Source: Verrucomicrobiales bacterium
GTDB taxonomy: Bacteria; Verrucomicrobiota; Verrucomicrobiia; Limisphaerales; CAIMTB01
DNA length: 41,544 nucleotides
Assembly: GCA_020845805.1 (NCBI GenBank)
Contig: JADLFD010000115.1
Location: 1 to 41,544 of the forward strand
Direction of reading: 5' to 3'
The notes beneath the pieces are model-generated. The model was not told where the DNA came from. It ran no database searches and saw only the letters and a program-made list of their open reading frames with translations. Shown here piece after piece: positions 1 to 9,817 of the stretch (position 1 is the stretch's first letter; each line of letters begins with the position of its first letter). The translations under genes and the position numbers were made by a program.

Positions 1-129
1 CAGTTGATCGGGGGTGGCAGGGTAGGTGTTCGTTGTCATCGCGAGCAGCATGCCGCATCGGGGGGGACATCTATGGTCCACCCTCCCAGGAATCTGAGCT
101 GGCCGCGGAGCGGAGGTGGGACGGGGAAG

Positions 130-362
130 TGCCGCGCGAGGTGCGGGGGAGGGCGGCGACTGGGTCGCCGCAGTCGTGCGCCGGTGAAGCCGCCCACTTG
201 GCGGGGTGGAAGTCCCTGTCAGGCTGAACGCGTACCAGCCTGTGACCGAAGGCTATGGTTCGTCTCAAGACGACCCGATCGAGCGGAAAGCCGGACGCGG
301 GAAAACCGCCCGTCCGGTTTGGAGGGAGGGGTGGCGGCGCCGCCGACACCTCGGACCCCATC
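130..362 (+). mobile_element. Probable group II intron remnant (no reverse transcriptase)
   Basis: No protein gene is supported in the first 572 bases, but this stretch looks like parts of a group II intron RNA. Seen: a 10-bp stem (197-206 with 214-223, three wobble pairs) around a TGGAAGT loop, resembling the repeated 'GG-GGTGGAAGTCCC' segment of bacterial intron domain I; a small AGCC/GGCT hairpin (237-240/251-254); and at 288-320 a hairpin with the layout of domain V, followed by a purine run (GGAGGGAGGGG, 321-331) like the start of domain VI. A full intron would be far longer and would carry a reverse transcriptase/maturase gene in domain IV; none is present. I infer a deleted, probably inactive copy. 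The boundaries are guesses. Confidence 0.42.
288..320 (+). ncRNA. Group II intron domain V-like hairpin
   Basis: The 33-nt segment folds as AAGCCGGA paired to TCCGGTTT (8 bp, with G-U at the AGC triad position), a two-base CG bulge on the 3' side, an upper GCGG/CCGC stem and an A-rich loop. This matches the known domain V plan: AGC triad, two-nucleotide bulge, short apical stem. One position next to the bulge is a C-C mismatch where a pair is expected, which fits decay. It could be a chance GC-rich hairpin, but the combination of triad, bulge and downstream purine run makes the intron reading the better one. Confidence 0.5.
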
Positions 363-561
363 GAGGAGGGAAAGCAGGCGGCAACGCAACTTTCGGCCGG
401 GTGCGGCGTTGGATTTCGTGCTGACCTGCTTGAACACCGGGTCGTGCTGGTTGGCGAGCCTGGGGGACGCGCACGGCCCGGTGAGAATTTAGTGGGGGAC
501 GGGACATTTCGCGGAAGCCGGCCGGGCGAGGAATGGCTTTCCAGTGCGCTCTTTAGCCGGT

Positions 562-567
562 AAAGGA
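562..567 (+). promoter_or_regulatory. Ribosome binding site of ptsI
   Basis: AAAGGA lies five bases before a GTG codon at 573. It supports the GTG as the start of the enzyme I gene, since no in-frame ATG gives a better N-terminus. Confidence 0.6.
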
Positions 568-572
568 ATGGC

Positions 573-3159
<2,587 letters not shown>

Positions 3160-3169
3160 CCGCGCGCGG

Positions 3170-3197
3170 CGTCGGGCCGGCGGTCGCCGGACCGACG
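3170..3197. repeat. Strong imperfect palindrome between two genes
   Basis: A 28-base inverted repeat: CGTCGG pairs with CCGACG, and inside it CCGGCG pairs with CGCCGG, separated only by one G-A mismatch and a two-base centre. It begins 11 bases after the nucleotidyltransferase stop and ends seven bases before the next ATG (3205). As RNA it would form a very stable hairpin beside the start of the next gene. There is no U-run, so it is not a classical intrinsic terminator; it may attenuate expression, protect the 3' end, or act as a binding site. Confidence 0.6.
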
Positions 3198-3204
3198 GTG
3201 GGCG

Positions 3205-4551
3205 ATGGCTGGACGCGCCGCGATTGCCTGGGACCGCCTCGCTCCCGCGACCTTCGCTCCCGACGCCGTGAATCTCCTCGTAGACGCCGCGCGGTGGCTG
3301 ACGTTGAAGGTGCTCGGCGTGGCACTGATCGTGGTGGTCGTCGGTGGGTTGGCGCTGGTCTGGGATTGGGAGAAGGAACGGCGCGGCTGGGAGCGCCAGG
3401 CCGCGGTGGTGCGGCTCGAGGTGGAAACCGCGTTACGCGACTGGCGCGAATTGAGGAGCAAGCTCCTCCATGCCGAGCGCGCCCTGCAACAGTTGGAGGC
3501 GTCGCGACCCAACCCGATTCTCAACCCCAGCGACTATCTCGCGTGGCGTGCGCGGTTCCAGGCGGCCGAGGCCGCGGTGGAGGCTGCCCGCACTGCGCGG
3601 GATCGTGCCAAGACCGTGTATGATACGGGTCGCGTCCGACTCGCCGGACTGGAACAGCAGTTGGCCACCGTGGCCACCGAATGGCAGGCCTCCGTCTTCC
3701 GCCACCGTGGAGTGATCCTGATCTCGGTGACCGCCTTCCTGCTCGCCCCGTTCGCCTGGAGTGCGTTCTGGTACTTCGCGGTCGCTCCCCTCGCATCCCG
3801 GGCGCGTCCGCTCGTCCTGTTGCCCGCGGACCCGCGCGCTCTCTGCCGCGTCGGGGCGACCGGCAAGGTGGTGACCCTGGACGTGGTGCCGGAACGCCCG
3901 CTGGTGGCGCGCATGGACTGGGTGCAGCAGTACGCACCCGGCCTGGAGAAGCGCACCCGGTTCCTCTTCACCTGGCATTCGCCGCTCATCAGTTATGCGT
4001 CGGGGCTGCGGGAGATGACCGAGGTTCGCGTGCGCGCCGGCGCCGAGCCCGGGCGGGTCAGCCTGACCTCGGCGACGGATCCGAACGCCTACCTGCTGGT
4101 GCTGGAATTGAACGAACACCCGGGGGTGGTCCTGCGACCCGGCGTGGTGGTGGCGCTGGCGGGGGACATCCAAATGCGCAGTCGGTGGCGGCTGGGCAGC
4201 CTGCACGCCTGGGTGTCGGGTCGGGTCCGGCACGTTCTCTTCTCTGGCACGGGCCTGGTCGTGGTCACGGGCCACGGCGGGGTGGATTGGTGTGCGGCGG
4301 AGCAGGCGGTGGTGATCGAGGAGGCGTTGGTCCTGGGGGCGGATGGTCGAACGGCGATGGAGACCGTGCGCACCGAGACGTTCTGGCCGTATTTCCGGGG
4401 GCGAACTTCGTTGTTCGACCTCCGTTTCTCGCAGGGCCAATCATTCCTGCGTCAGACCGCGGCGGGGTCGGCGGAGACGGGACGGCCCCGGGCGTTTCCC
4501 CGAACCTTGGAAGGGATCCTCAACGGCGTGGGCAAGTTGTTGGGTTTTTAG
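3205..4551 (+). CDS. Membrane-anchored coiled-coil protein with AIM24-like C-terminal domain
   Basis: A 448-residue protein with no firm function. A hydrophobic segment at about residues 33-53 is followed by a charged, helical, probably coiled-coil stretch (about 55-165) and a second hydrophobic segment (about 170-195), so the middle helix region probably lies between two membrane passes. The remainder (about 210-425) is beta-rich with phrases such as HPGVVLRPGVVVALAGDIQM and VLFSGTGLVVVTGHGGV, resembling the AIM24/TIGR00266 beta-barrel family. Known AIM24 proteins usually lack this membrane coiled-coil half. The neighbours give no hint. The AIM24 link rests on motif resemblance only. The ATG at 3205 follows directly after the palindrome at 3170-3197. 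Confidence 0.8.
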   Translation: MAGRAAIAWDRLAPATFAPDAVNLLVDAARWLTLKVLGVALIVVVVGGLALVWDWEKERRGWERQAAVVRLEVETALRDWRELRSKLLHAERALQQLEASRPNPILNPSDYLAWRARFQAAEAAVEAARTARDRAKTVYDTGRVRLAGLEQQLATVATEWQASVFRHRGVILISVTAFLLAPFAWSAFWYFAVAPLASRARPLVLLPADPRALCRVGATGKVVTLDVVPERPLVARMDWVQQYAPGLEKRTRFLFTWHSPLISYASGLREMTEVRVRAGAEPGRVSLTSATDPNAYLLVLELNEHPGVVLRPGVVVALAGDIQMRSRWRLGSLHAWVSGRVRHVLFSGTGLVVVTGHGGVDWCAAEQAVVIEEALVLGADGRTAMETVRTETFWPYFRGRTSLFDLRFSQGQSFLRQTAAGSAETGRPRAFPRTLEGILNGVGKLLGF

Positions 4552-4704
4552 CCAGGGTCGGGTAACACGTGGCGGACCGTTGGGTCGGTGGTCGTGGAAC
4601 CGGCCGGACCAGAGAGAGCGGCGGCGCGGAAAGGACGATCAATGCAGGACTCTGCGAGCAGATGGGGTGGAACGGCGGGCGGCCACGCGTGGGCCCGATC
4701 CGGG

Positions 4705-4749
4705 GCCGTCGATGGCTCTGTCGGCAGAGGGAACGAACCCTCCGACGGC
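4705..4749. repeat. Nested inverted repeats in intergenic gap
   Basis: The 263-base gap 4552-4814 has no convincing gene. Within it GCCGTCG (4705-4711) pairs with CGACGGC (4743-4749), enclosing either CTCTG-TCGG-CAGAG (4716-4729) or GAGGG-AACGAA-CCCTC (4727-4742), which cannot both form. It might be a structured leader or small RNA, but GC-rich DNA yields such pairings by chance. Confidence 0.25.
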
Positions 4750-4814
4750 GCGAAAAGCCGGTCGCCCCGTGACTCGTCCAGCGTACCGCTGAGCTTGTTT
4801 TCCCGACTCCGACA

Positions 4815-5099
4815 ATGATTCCCCTCGTGATCCTCGCGGTGGCCCTGGGGCTGGGCTTGATAGGCGTCCTCCTGATCGCGCTGCTGCTCCGGCGGGGATA
4901 TCGTCGCCGTCGCAGGGAGAACTCCGCGAGTGGCCTATCGGACTCGAGCAGCGCGCCCTTCCTCTGGGCCGACTCCGGCTCGTCCTCCAGCCACGATGGT
5001 GGGGGCGGCGACTCCGGGCATGCGGGAAGCAGCGGCCTCGACGGCGGAGGGGATGGCGGCGGCGGGGGTGATGGCGGTGGCGGCGGTGGTGGGGACTGA
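4815..5099 (+). CDS. Small single-pass membrane protein with Gly/Asp/Ser-rich tail
   Basis: A 94-residue protein of unknown role. Residues 1-26 form one hydrophobic helix (MIPLVILAVALGLGLIGVLL...), followed by a very basic stretch RRGYRRRRR that should sit in the cytoplasm by the positive-inside rule. From residue 38 the chain is low-complexity Ser, Asp, Gly and His and ends in a GGGDGGGGG-type run. Similar glycine-aspartate tails occur at the ends of TPM-domain and other membrane proteins, but no such domain is present here. No ribosome binding site is seen. The gene is convergent with the DUF1501 gene. The sharp hydrophobic-basic-acidic layout argues that it is real. Confidence 0.6.
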   Translation: MIPLVILAVALGLGLIGVLLIALLLRRGYRRRRRENSASGLSDSSSAPFLWADSGSSSSHDGGGGDSGHAGSSGLDGGGDGGGGGDGGGGGGGD

Positions 5100-5196
5100 G
5101 GGGCCGGCCGGCGGCTGCGGGATTCCCGATCGTGCCCGGTCTGGCGCTTCGGTTTTCTTTCCTCGACGGAATCACCTCACTTCAGCCCGGCTTGGT

Positions 5197-6693
5197 CTAC
5201 GCGAGCAGATCGCGGATCACGTGGCCATGGACGTCGGTGAGTCGGCGGTCGATTCCGTTGTGGCGGAAGGTGAGCTGGGTGTGATCGATGCCCAGCAGGT
5301 GCAGCATGGTGGCGTGGATATCGTAGACTTGCGTGGGGTTCTTGCGATCCGCGGGCTTGTAGGCCCACTCATCGCTGGGACCGTAGGTGGTGCCGCCGCG
5401 GATTCCGCCGCCGGCCATCCAGGTGGTGAAACAATACGGGTTGTGGTCGCGGCCTTTGCCACCCTGCGTGGAGGGCATGCGTCCGAATTCGGTGGACCAG
5501 ATCACCAGCGTATCGTCGAGGAGTCCGCGCTGTTTCAGATCCTGAATGAGTGCGGCGGCGCCGCGCGCCATGCCGGTGGCCAGGGGGCCCTGGTCGCGTT
5601 CGATATCCTCGTGGGAATCCCAGTTGCGCCGGGGGAACCCGTTGTCGTTGCCGGACCAGATTTGGACGTAGCGCACGCCGCGTTCGAGGAGGCGGCGTGC
5701 GACGAGGCATTTCCGTGAGAAATAGTCCGTTTCCTCGAGCGGATTGATCTCCTTGTCGAACGAGGACCGGCCGTGGTCGAGGCCGTAGAGTTTGAGGATG
5801 TGGGCGGGTTCGTGCGCGATGTCGAGTGCCTCGGGGGCGGCGAGTTGCATGCGCGCCGCGAGTTCGTAGGCGCGGATGCGCGCGTCGAGCCGGGGGTCGT
5901 CGGTGCGGGAGCGGGCGTGCTGTTGGTTGAGGGAACGCAGGATCTCGCGTGATTCCTTCTCGGAGGCCTCGGAGAGAAACGGAGCGGCGGGCGGGTGCAG
6001 GTGGGCGATGGGGCGGTCGGTACCCGGGTAGATCATGACGCCCTGGTGCTGGCCGGGGAGGAAGGCATTATCCCAGTTCTTCGAGCCGTTGGAAGCGAAG
6101 CCACGGTGGTCGGGCAGGACGACGAAGGTGGGGAGATTTTCGTTGAGTGTGCCGAGTCCGTAGCTCACCCAGCAGCCGGAGCCGGGGAATCCCGGGAGGA
6201 GAAAGCCAGTGGTTTGGAGGAGCGTGCCCGCGCTATGCACACCGCTCTTGCTGGTGACGTTGTGGATGAAGGCCAGCTCGTCGGCCACGGCGCCCAGCGC
6301 GGCGACGGGCTCGGCGAGGAGCTTGCCGCACTGGCCGTAGGGCCGGAACGGCCAGACCGGGGCTTTCCAGGGACCCAGTCCGTCCTGGAAAGCCTCGACG
6401 GGTTCGCCGAAATCGGAGGGTTGCCCGTGTCGTTTGACCAGCTCGGGCTTGTGGTCGAAGAGGTCGATGTGACTGGCGCCGCCGGCCATGAAGAGTTGCA
6501 CCACGCGTTTGGCGCGTGGGGCGTGATGCGTGCCGAGGCGCAGGGGCGCCCCGCTGGCGGCACGGAGCGATTCCGATCCCAGGAGGTGCGCCAGGGCGAT
6601 GCCGCCGAGGCCACCACCTGAGCGCCAGAGGAACTCACGTCGCGAGGTGAGGGCGGGGGCCGCGCCGCGGTGGAAAGGGCTTTGGGGAGGCAT
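5197..6693 (-). CDS. DUF1501 family protein, Tat-exported
   Basis: A 498-residue protein of the DUF1501 (sulfatase-like fold) family, abundant in Planctomycetes and Verrucomicrobia and of unproven activity. The N-terminus holds a twin-arginine export signal, SRREFLWRSGGGLGG, about residues 17-31, then AHLL and a short Ala-rich end. Family phrases follow: RVVQLFMAGGASHIDLFDHKP, GLDHGRSSFDKE, GVRYVQIWSGNDNG, LVIWSTEFGRMPS and GRDHNPYCFTTWMAGGG near the C-terminus. It lies 23 bases downstream of the PSCyt1/DUF1549/DUF1553 gene in the same direction, the usual pairing of these families, so the two probably act together outside the cytoplasm. The substrate is unknown; a role in polysaccharide breakdown has been suggested for such pairs. 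Confidence 0.92.
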   Translation of the reverse strand: MPPQSPFHRGAAPALTSRREFLWRSGGGLGGIALAHLLGSESLRAASGAPLRLGTHHAPRAKRVVQLFMAGGASHIDLFDHKPELVKRHGQPSDFGEPVEAFQDGLGPWKAPVWPFRPYGQCGKLLAEPVAALGAVADELAFIHNVTSKSGVHSAGTLLQTTGFLLPGFPGSGCWVSYGLGTLNENLPTFVVLPDHRGFASNGSKNWDNAFLPGQHQGVMIYPGTDRPIAHLHPPAAPFLSEASEKESREILRSLNQQHARSRTDDPRLDARIRAYELAARMQLAAPEALDIAHEPAHILKLYGLDHGRSSFDKEINPLEETDYFSRKCLVARRLLERGVRYVQIWSGNDNGFPRRNWDSHEDIERDQGPLATGMARGAAALIQDLKQRGLLDDTLVIWSTEFGRMPSTQGGKGRDHNPYCFTTWMAGGGIRGGTTYGPSDEWAYKPADRKNPTQVYDIHATMLHLLGIDHTQLTFRHNGIDRRLTDVHGHVIRDLLA

Positions 6694-6716
6694 GGTCGGC
6701 GTGGGGAGGGGAAGGG

Positions 6717-9700
6717 TCAGTCGACGAACACGAACTCGTTGAGGTTCAGCAGCACGCGGCAGGTGGCGGCGAGGCCATGTTGCTGCGTGTAGGCCGTGAG
6801 GCGCGCGCGTTCCTCCGCCTCGGGCTCCCGCTGGAGGGCGTGGCGGAACGCGTGGGCCACCTGGGTCTCGGCGGAGTCAGAGCATTCGGCTTTCACGCGC
6901 TGCGCAAAATGCTGCGCCATGGCCACGGTGAGGCGGCTGTTGAGCATGGCTAGCGCCTGGAGCGGTGTGAGCGTTTCGTTCCGTCGGTCGACGCGCATCG
7001 AGGGGTCGGCGCAATCGAGGGCGACCATGAACGGTTCCTGCTGGGAGCGGACCAGGAAACGGTAGACCGATCGGCGGTGGCTGCGGGGATCCTCCGGGTC
7101 ATGGAGGTGGTACTGGTAGTGCGGCGAGTGCTCTGGCTTCTCGATGACAAAATCCTGGAAGCCGGGGCCGAACGGGGTGGGGTCCAGCTTTCCTGAGACT
7201 GCGAGGATCGCGTCGCGCACGGATTCCGCGTCGAGACGGCGCGGGTTCATGCGCCAGAGCAGACGGTTGTCGGCGTCGCGATCGGAGGATTCGGCGCGAT
7301 GCGACACCTGGCGGTAGGTGGCGCTGGTGACCAGGAGTCGATCGAGTTGTTTGAAGGATTGGGCGCCGTCACGGAATTCGCGCGCGAGCCAGTCGAGGAG
7401 TTCGGGATGGGACGGCAGGCCGCCCATCTTGCCGAAGTCATTGGGGGTGTCGACCAGGCCGCGTCCGAACCGCTGCTGCCAGGCGCGGTTGACGATACTA
7501 CGCCAGGAGAGTGGGTTCTGCGGATCGAGAATCCACTGGGCGAGCGCGATGCGTCGTGCGGATTCCGAGGCTTCCTCGGCGGGGGGAAAGGGGGTGGAGG
7601 CGGTGACGCAGCGTAGTGCGCCCGGGGAAACCGGGCGTCCGGGTTTGTTGACGTCCCCCCGCGAGAGCAGCGGGATGGGGCGGGGGCGGCCTTCGTCGGG
7701 GCCGGTGCCGCGGAAGTTGCCGCGTCCGTAATGGACGGCACCCACGAAGGTGGTGAGTGGCTTGGGAAGCGCTTCGAGGGACTTGCGCGTCGCCTCGAGT
7801 TCAGTGCCGGCACGGGTCAGCCCGTCACGAACTTCGGCGGGCACCCGTTCGGCGAGGATGGCGTCGCGTCGCTGGCGCAGCCGTTCGAGTTCGGCGGGGT
7901 CGGGTGCAGTGCGTGGCGCTTTGCCGTCGGTGAGGTTGACACGTTGCCAGCGTTCGGGCGCCTCGACGGAGTCGAGGGAGGTGACGCTGGCGCCACGGGC
8001 GACGTTGGTGCCGCCGGGTTGCGAACGGGCCTCGAGTTCGGCGAGCGCGAAGATGAAATCGTTCTGGCGCGGCGCGAGTCGGGTGGCGGTGACACGCACG
8101 TACCGGGCACGGACGGTGGCGAAGGGGAGCGCCACCGGTTCGAGCCCTGGATTGGGAACGTCCGCCGCGGTGCGGTCGGCGAGGAGCGTCACCTGGCCGT
8201 CGAATGCGGGGTCGTCGGAGGCCTCGATCCGGAAGCGGCGGGGGAATCCGAAGCCGGCTCCGATGCCGTTGAAGTCATCGTGGCAGGGGAGGAGGGTGAT
8301 TTCGGAGAGGGGGCGGGACTCGCCGAGATCGACCTGGACCCAACGGGATTCGTCCTCGCGGGTGGCGATGCCGCTATGGAATCCGTAGGCGGCGGGGCGC
8401 CCGTCCCGGGCGCTTTTCTCCGCGGAGGCGAGTTGTTCCCGCACTTCCTTGAGTGCGTCGCCGCCGTGCAGGGTGACTTTCTCCTCGAGTGCGCGCTGGT
8501 CGCGTTGCCACTGCCGGGAACGCGCCTCGAGTTCGGAGCGTTTCCGGTTCAGGTCCGGTTCGCGGTAGTACTGGCGCTCGGTGCGATCGACCGCGGCGAA
8601 GACCGCCTGGAGTCGGTAGTAGTCTTCCTGGGGTATGGGATCGAACTTGTGGTCGTGGCACTGCGCGCAATGCACGGTGAGGCTCACGAAGGTGCCCATC
8701 GTGTTGGCCACCATGTCATCGCGATCGAGGTGACGGGCGATTTTCCCATCCGTCTTGGTCTCGGGGAGTTCCTCGTGGCCGATGAAATCCCAAGGGCCGG
8801 CGGAGATGAAACCGAGCGCCTCGATCCCCTCAGCGGTATCGGGGAAGAAGGCGTCGCCGGCGAGTTGCTCCTGGACAAAGCGGGAGTAGGGCTTGTCGGC
8901 GTTGAACGAGCGGATGACGTAATCGCGGTAAGGCCAGGCGTGGGGACGGGGCTTGTCTTTGTCGTAGCCGTGGGTGTCGCCGTAGTGAACCACATCGAGC
9001 CAGTGCCGGGCCCAGCGCTCGCCATAGTGCGGCGAGGCCAGCAGGCGGTCGACGAGATGTTCATAGGCGTCGGGACGGGCGTCGCGGACGAAGGCGTCGA
9101 CCTCGGCAGGGGTGGGCGGCAGGCCCAAGAGGTCGAAGGACAGCCGGCGGATGAGGGTGCGGCGGTCGGCTTCAGGTGAGGGGACGAGTCTTTCGCGGGC
9201 GAGGCGGTCGCGCACAAAACGGTCGACTGGGTGGGATACGCCTTCGACCGCGGGAGGCGTGAGGTTCGCGATGGGGCGCAAGGACCACCACGAGTTGGCC
9301 GCGTCGAGACGGACACTCGCCGAGTCGGGCCAGGGTGCGCCTTGGTCGATCCAGGCGCGCAGCGTACTCACCTCGGCGACGGAAAGGGGTTCCCCCTTGG
9401 GCGGCATCAGGAGGTCGGGAACCTGGTGCGCGACCATCAGGAGGAGCGGGCTGTCCGCGCTGTGGCCGGGGAGGATGGCGGGGTGCCCGGATTCGCCACC
9501 GCGGAAGGCGATGGCTTTCGCGTCGAGCCGATAGGAGCTGCGTTGTTTGTCCGGGCCGTGGCAGCCCAGGCAATGCTTGGTGAAGATCGGTTGGATATCG
9601 CCGACAAAGTCCACTGTGCGCGAGGCGGCGGGGGGCAGAGGTGGCGGAGCGGCGGCGGCGGCAGGCAGCACGCTGAGAAGCAGCAGCGCCAGGAGGGCCG

Positions 9701-9749
9701 GAAGGTCAGCGCGCGGGATCACGGGACGAGGATTTAGCCGTTTCGACAC
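6717..9749 (-). CDS. PSCyt1-DUF1549-DUF1553 protein with discoidin-like insert
   Basis: A 1010-residue exported protein of the planctomycete-type cytochrome family. A signal peptide (hydrophobic about 17-34, ending AAAAAP) is followed by PSCyt1 with the haem-binding motif CLGCH (residues 60-64). The DUF1549 region (about 170-400) includes HYGERWARHWLDVVHYGDTHGY and a second CxxCH, CAQCH. A helical linker leads to an insert (about 455-600) that looks like an F5/8 type C discoidin domain (WVQVDLGESRPLSEITLLP; RYVRVTATRL), a possible carbohydrate-binding module. DUF1553 closes the protein (about 690-1000) with NPLSWRSIVNRAWQQRFGRGLV and NPRRLDAESVRDAIL. It is the upstream gene of the DUF1501 pair. 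The enzymatic role of this family is unproven. Confidence 0.93.
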   Translation of the reverse strand: MSKRLNPRPVIPRADLPALLALLLLSVLPAAAAAPPPLPPAASRTVDFVGDIQPIFTKHCLGCHGPDKQRSSYRLDAKAIAFRGGESGHPAILPGHSADSPLLLMVAHQVPDLLMPPKGEPLSVAEVSTLRAWIDQGAPWPDSASVRLDAANSWWSLRPIANLTPPAVEGVSHPVDRFVRDRLARERLVPSPEADRRTLIRRLSFDLLGLPPTPAEVDAFVRDARPDAYEHLVDRLLASPHYGERWARHWLDVVHYGDTHGYDKDKPRPHAWPYRDYVIRSFNADKPYSRFVQEQLAGDAFFPDTAEGIEALGFISAGPWDFIGHEELPETKTDGKIARHLDRDDMVANTMGTFVSLTVHCAQCHDHKFDPIPQEDYYRLQAVFAAVDRTERQYYREPDLNRKRSELEARSRQWQRDQRALEEKVTLHGGDALKEVREQLASAEKSARDGRPAAYGFHSGIATREDESRWVQVDLGESRPLSEITLLPCHDDFNGIGAGFGFPRRFRIEASDDPAFDGQVTLLADRTAADVPNPGLEPVALPFATVRARYVRVTATRLAPRQNDFIFALAELEARSQPGGTNVARGASVTSLDSVEAPERWQRVNLTDGKAPRTAPDPAELERLRQRRDAILAERVPAEVRDGLTRAGTELEATRKSLEALPKPLTTFVGAVHYGRGNFRGTGPDEGRPRPIPLLSRGDVNKPGRPVSPGALRCVTASTPFPPAEEASESARRIALAQWILDPQNPLSWRSIVNRAWQQRFGRGLVDTPNDFGKMGGLPSHPELLDWLAREFRDGAQSFKQLDRLLVTSATYRQVSHRAESSDRDADNRLLWRMNPRRLDAESVRDAILAVSGKLDPTPFGPGFQDFVIEKPEHSPHYQYHLHDPEDPRSHRRSVYRFLVRSQQEPFMVALDCADPSMRVDRRNETLTPLQALAMLNSRLTVAMAQHFAQRVKAECSDSAETQVAHAFRHALQREPEAEERARLTAYTQQHGLAATCRVLLNLNEFVFVD

Positions 9750-9817
9750 GTCACCGCAATGGCCGCGCGCGTGGCGTGAAGGCGGCGACGGCGTCGTCGC
9801 GGTCCAAGGAGGTGGGG

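Noticed and set aside
4588-4818. 76-residue frame before the small membrane protein
   Set aside because: No fold, Gly/Ser/Arg-rich, and overlaps the start of the better-supported membrane protein gene.
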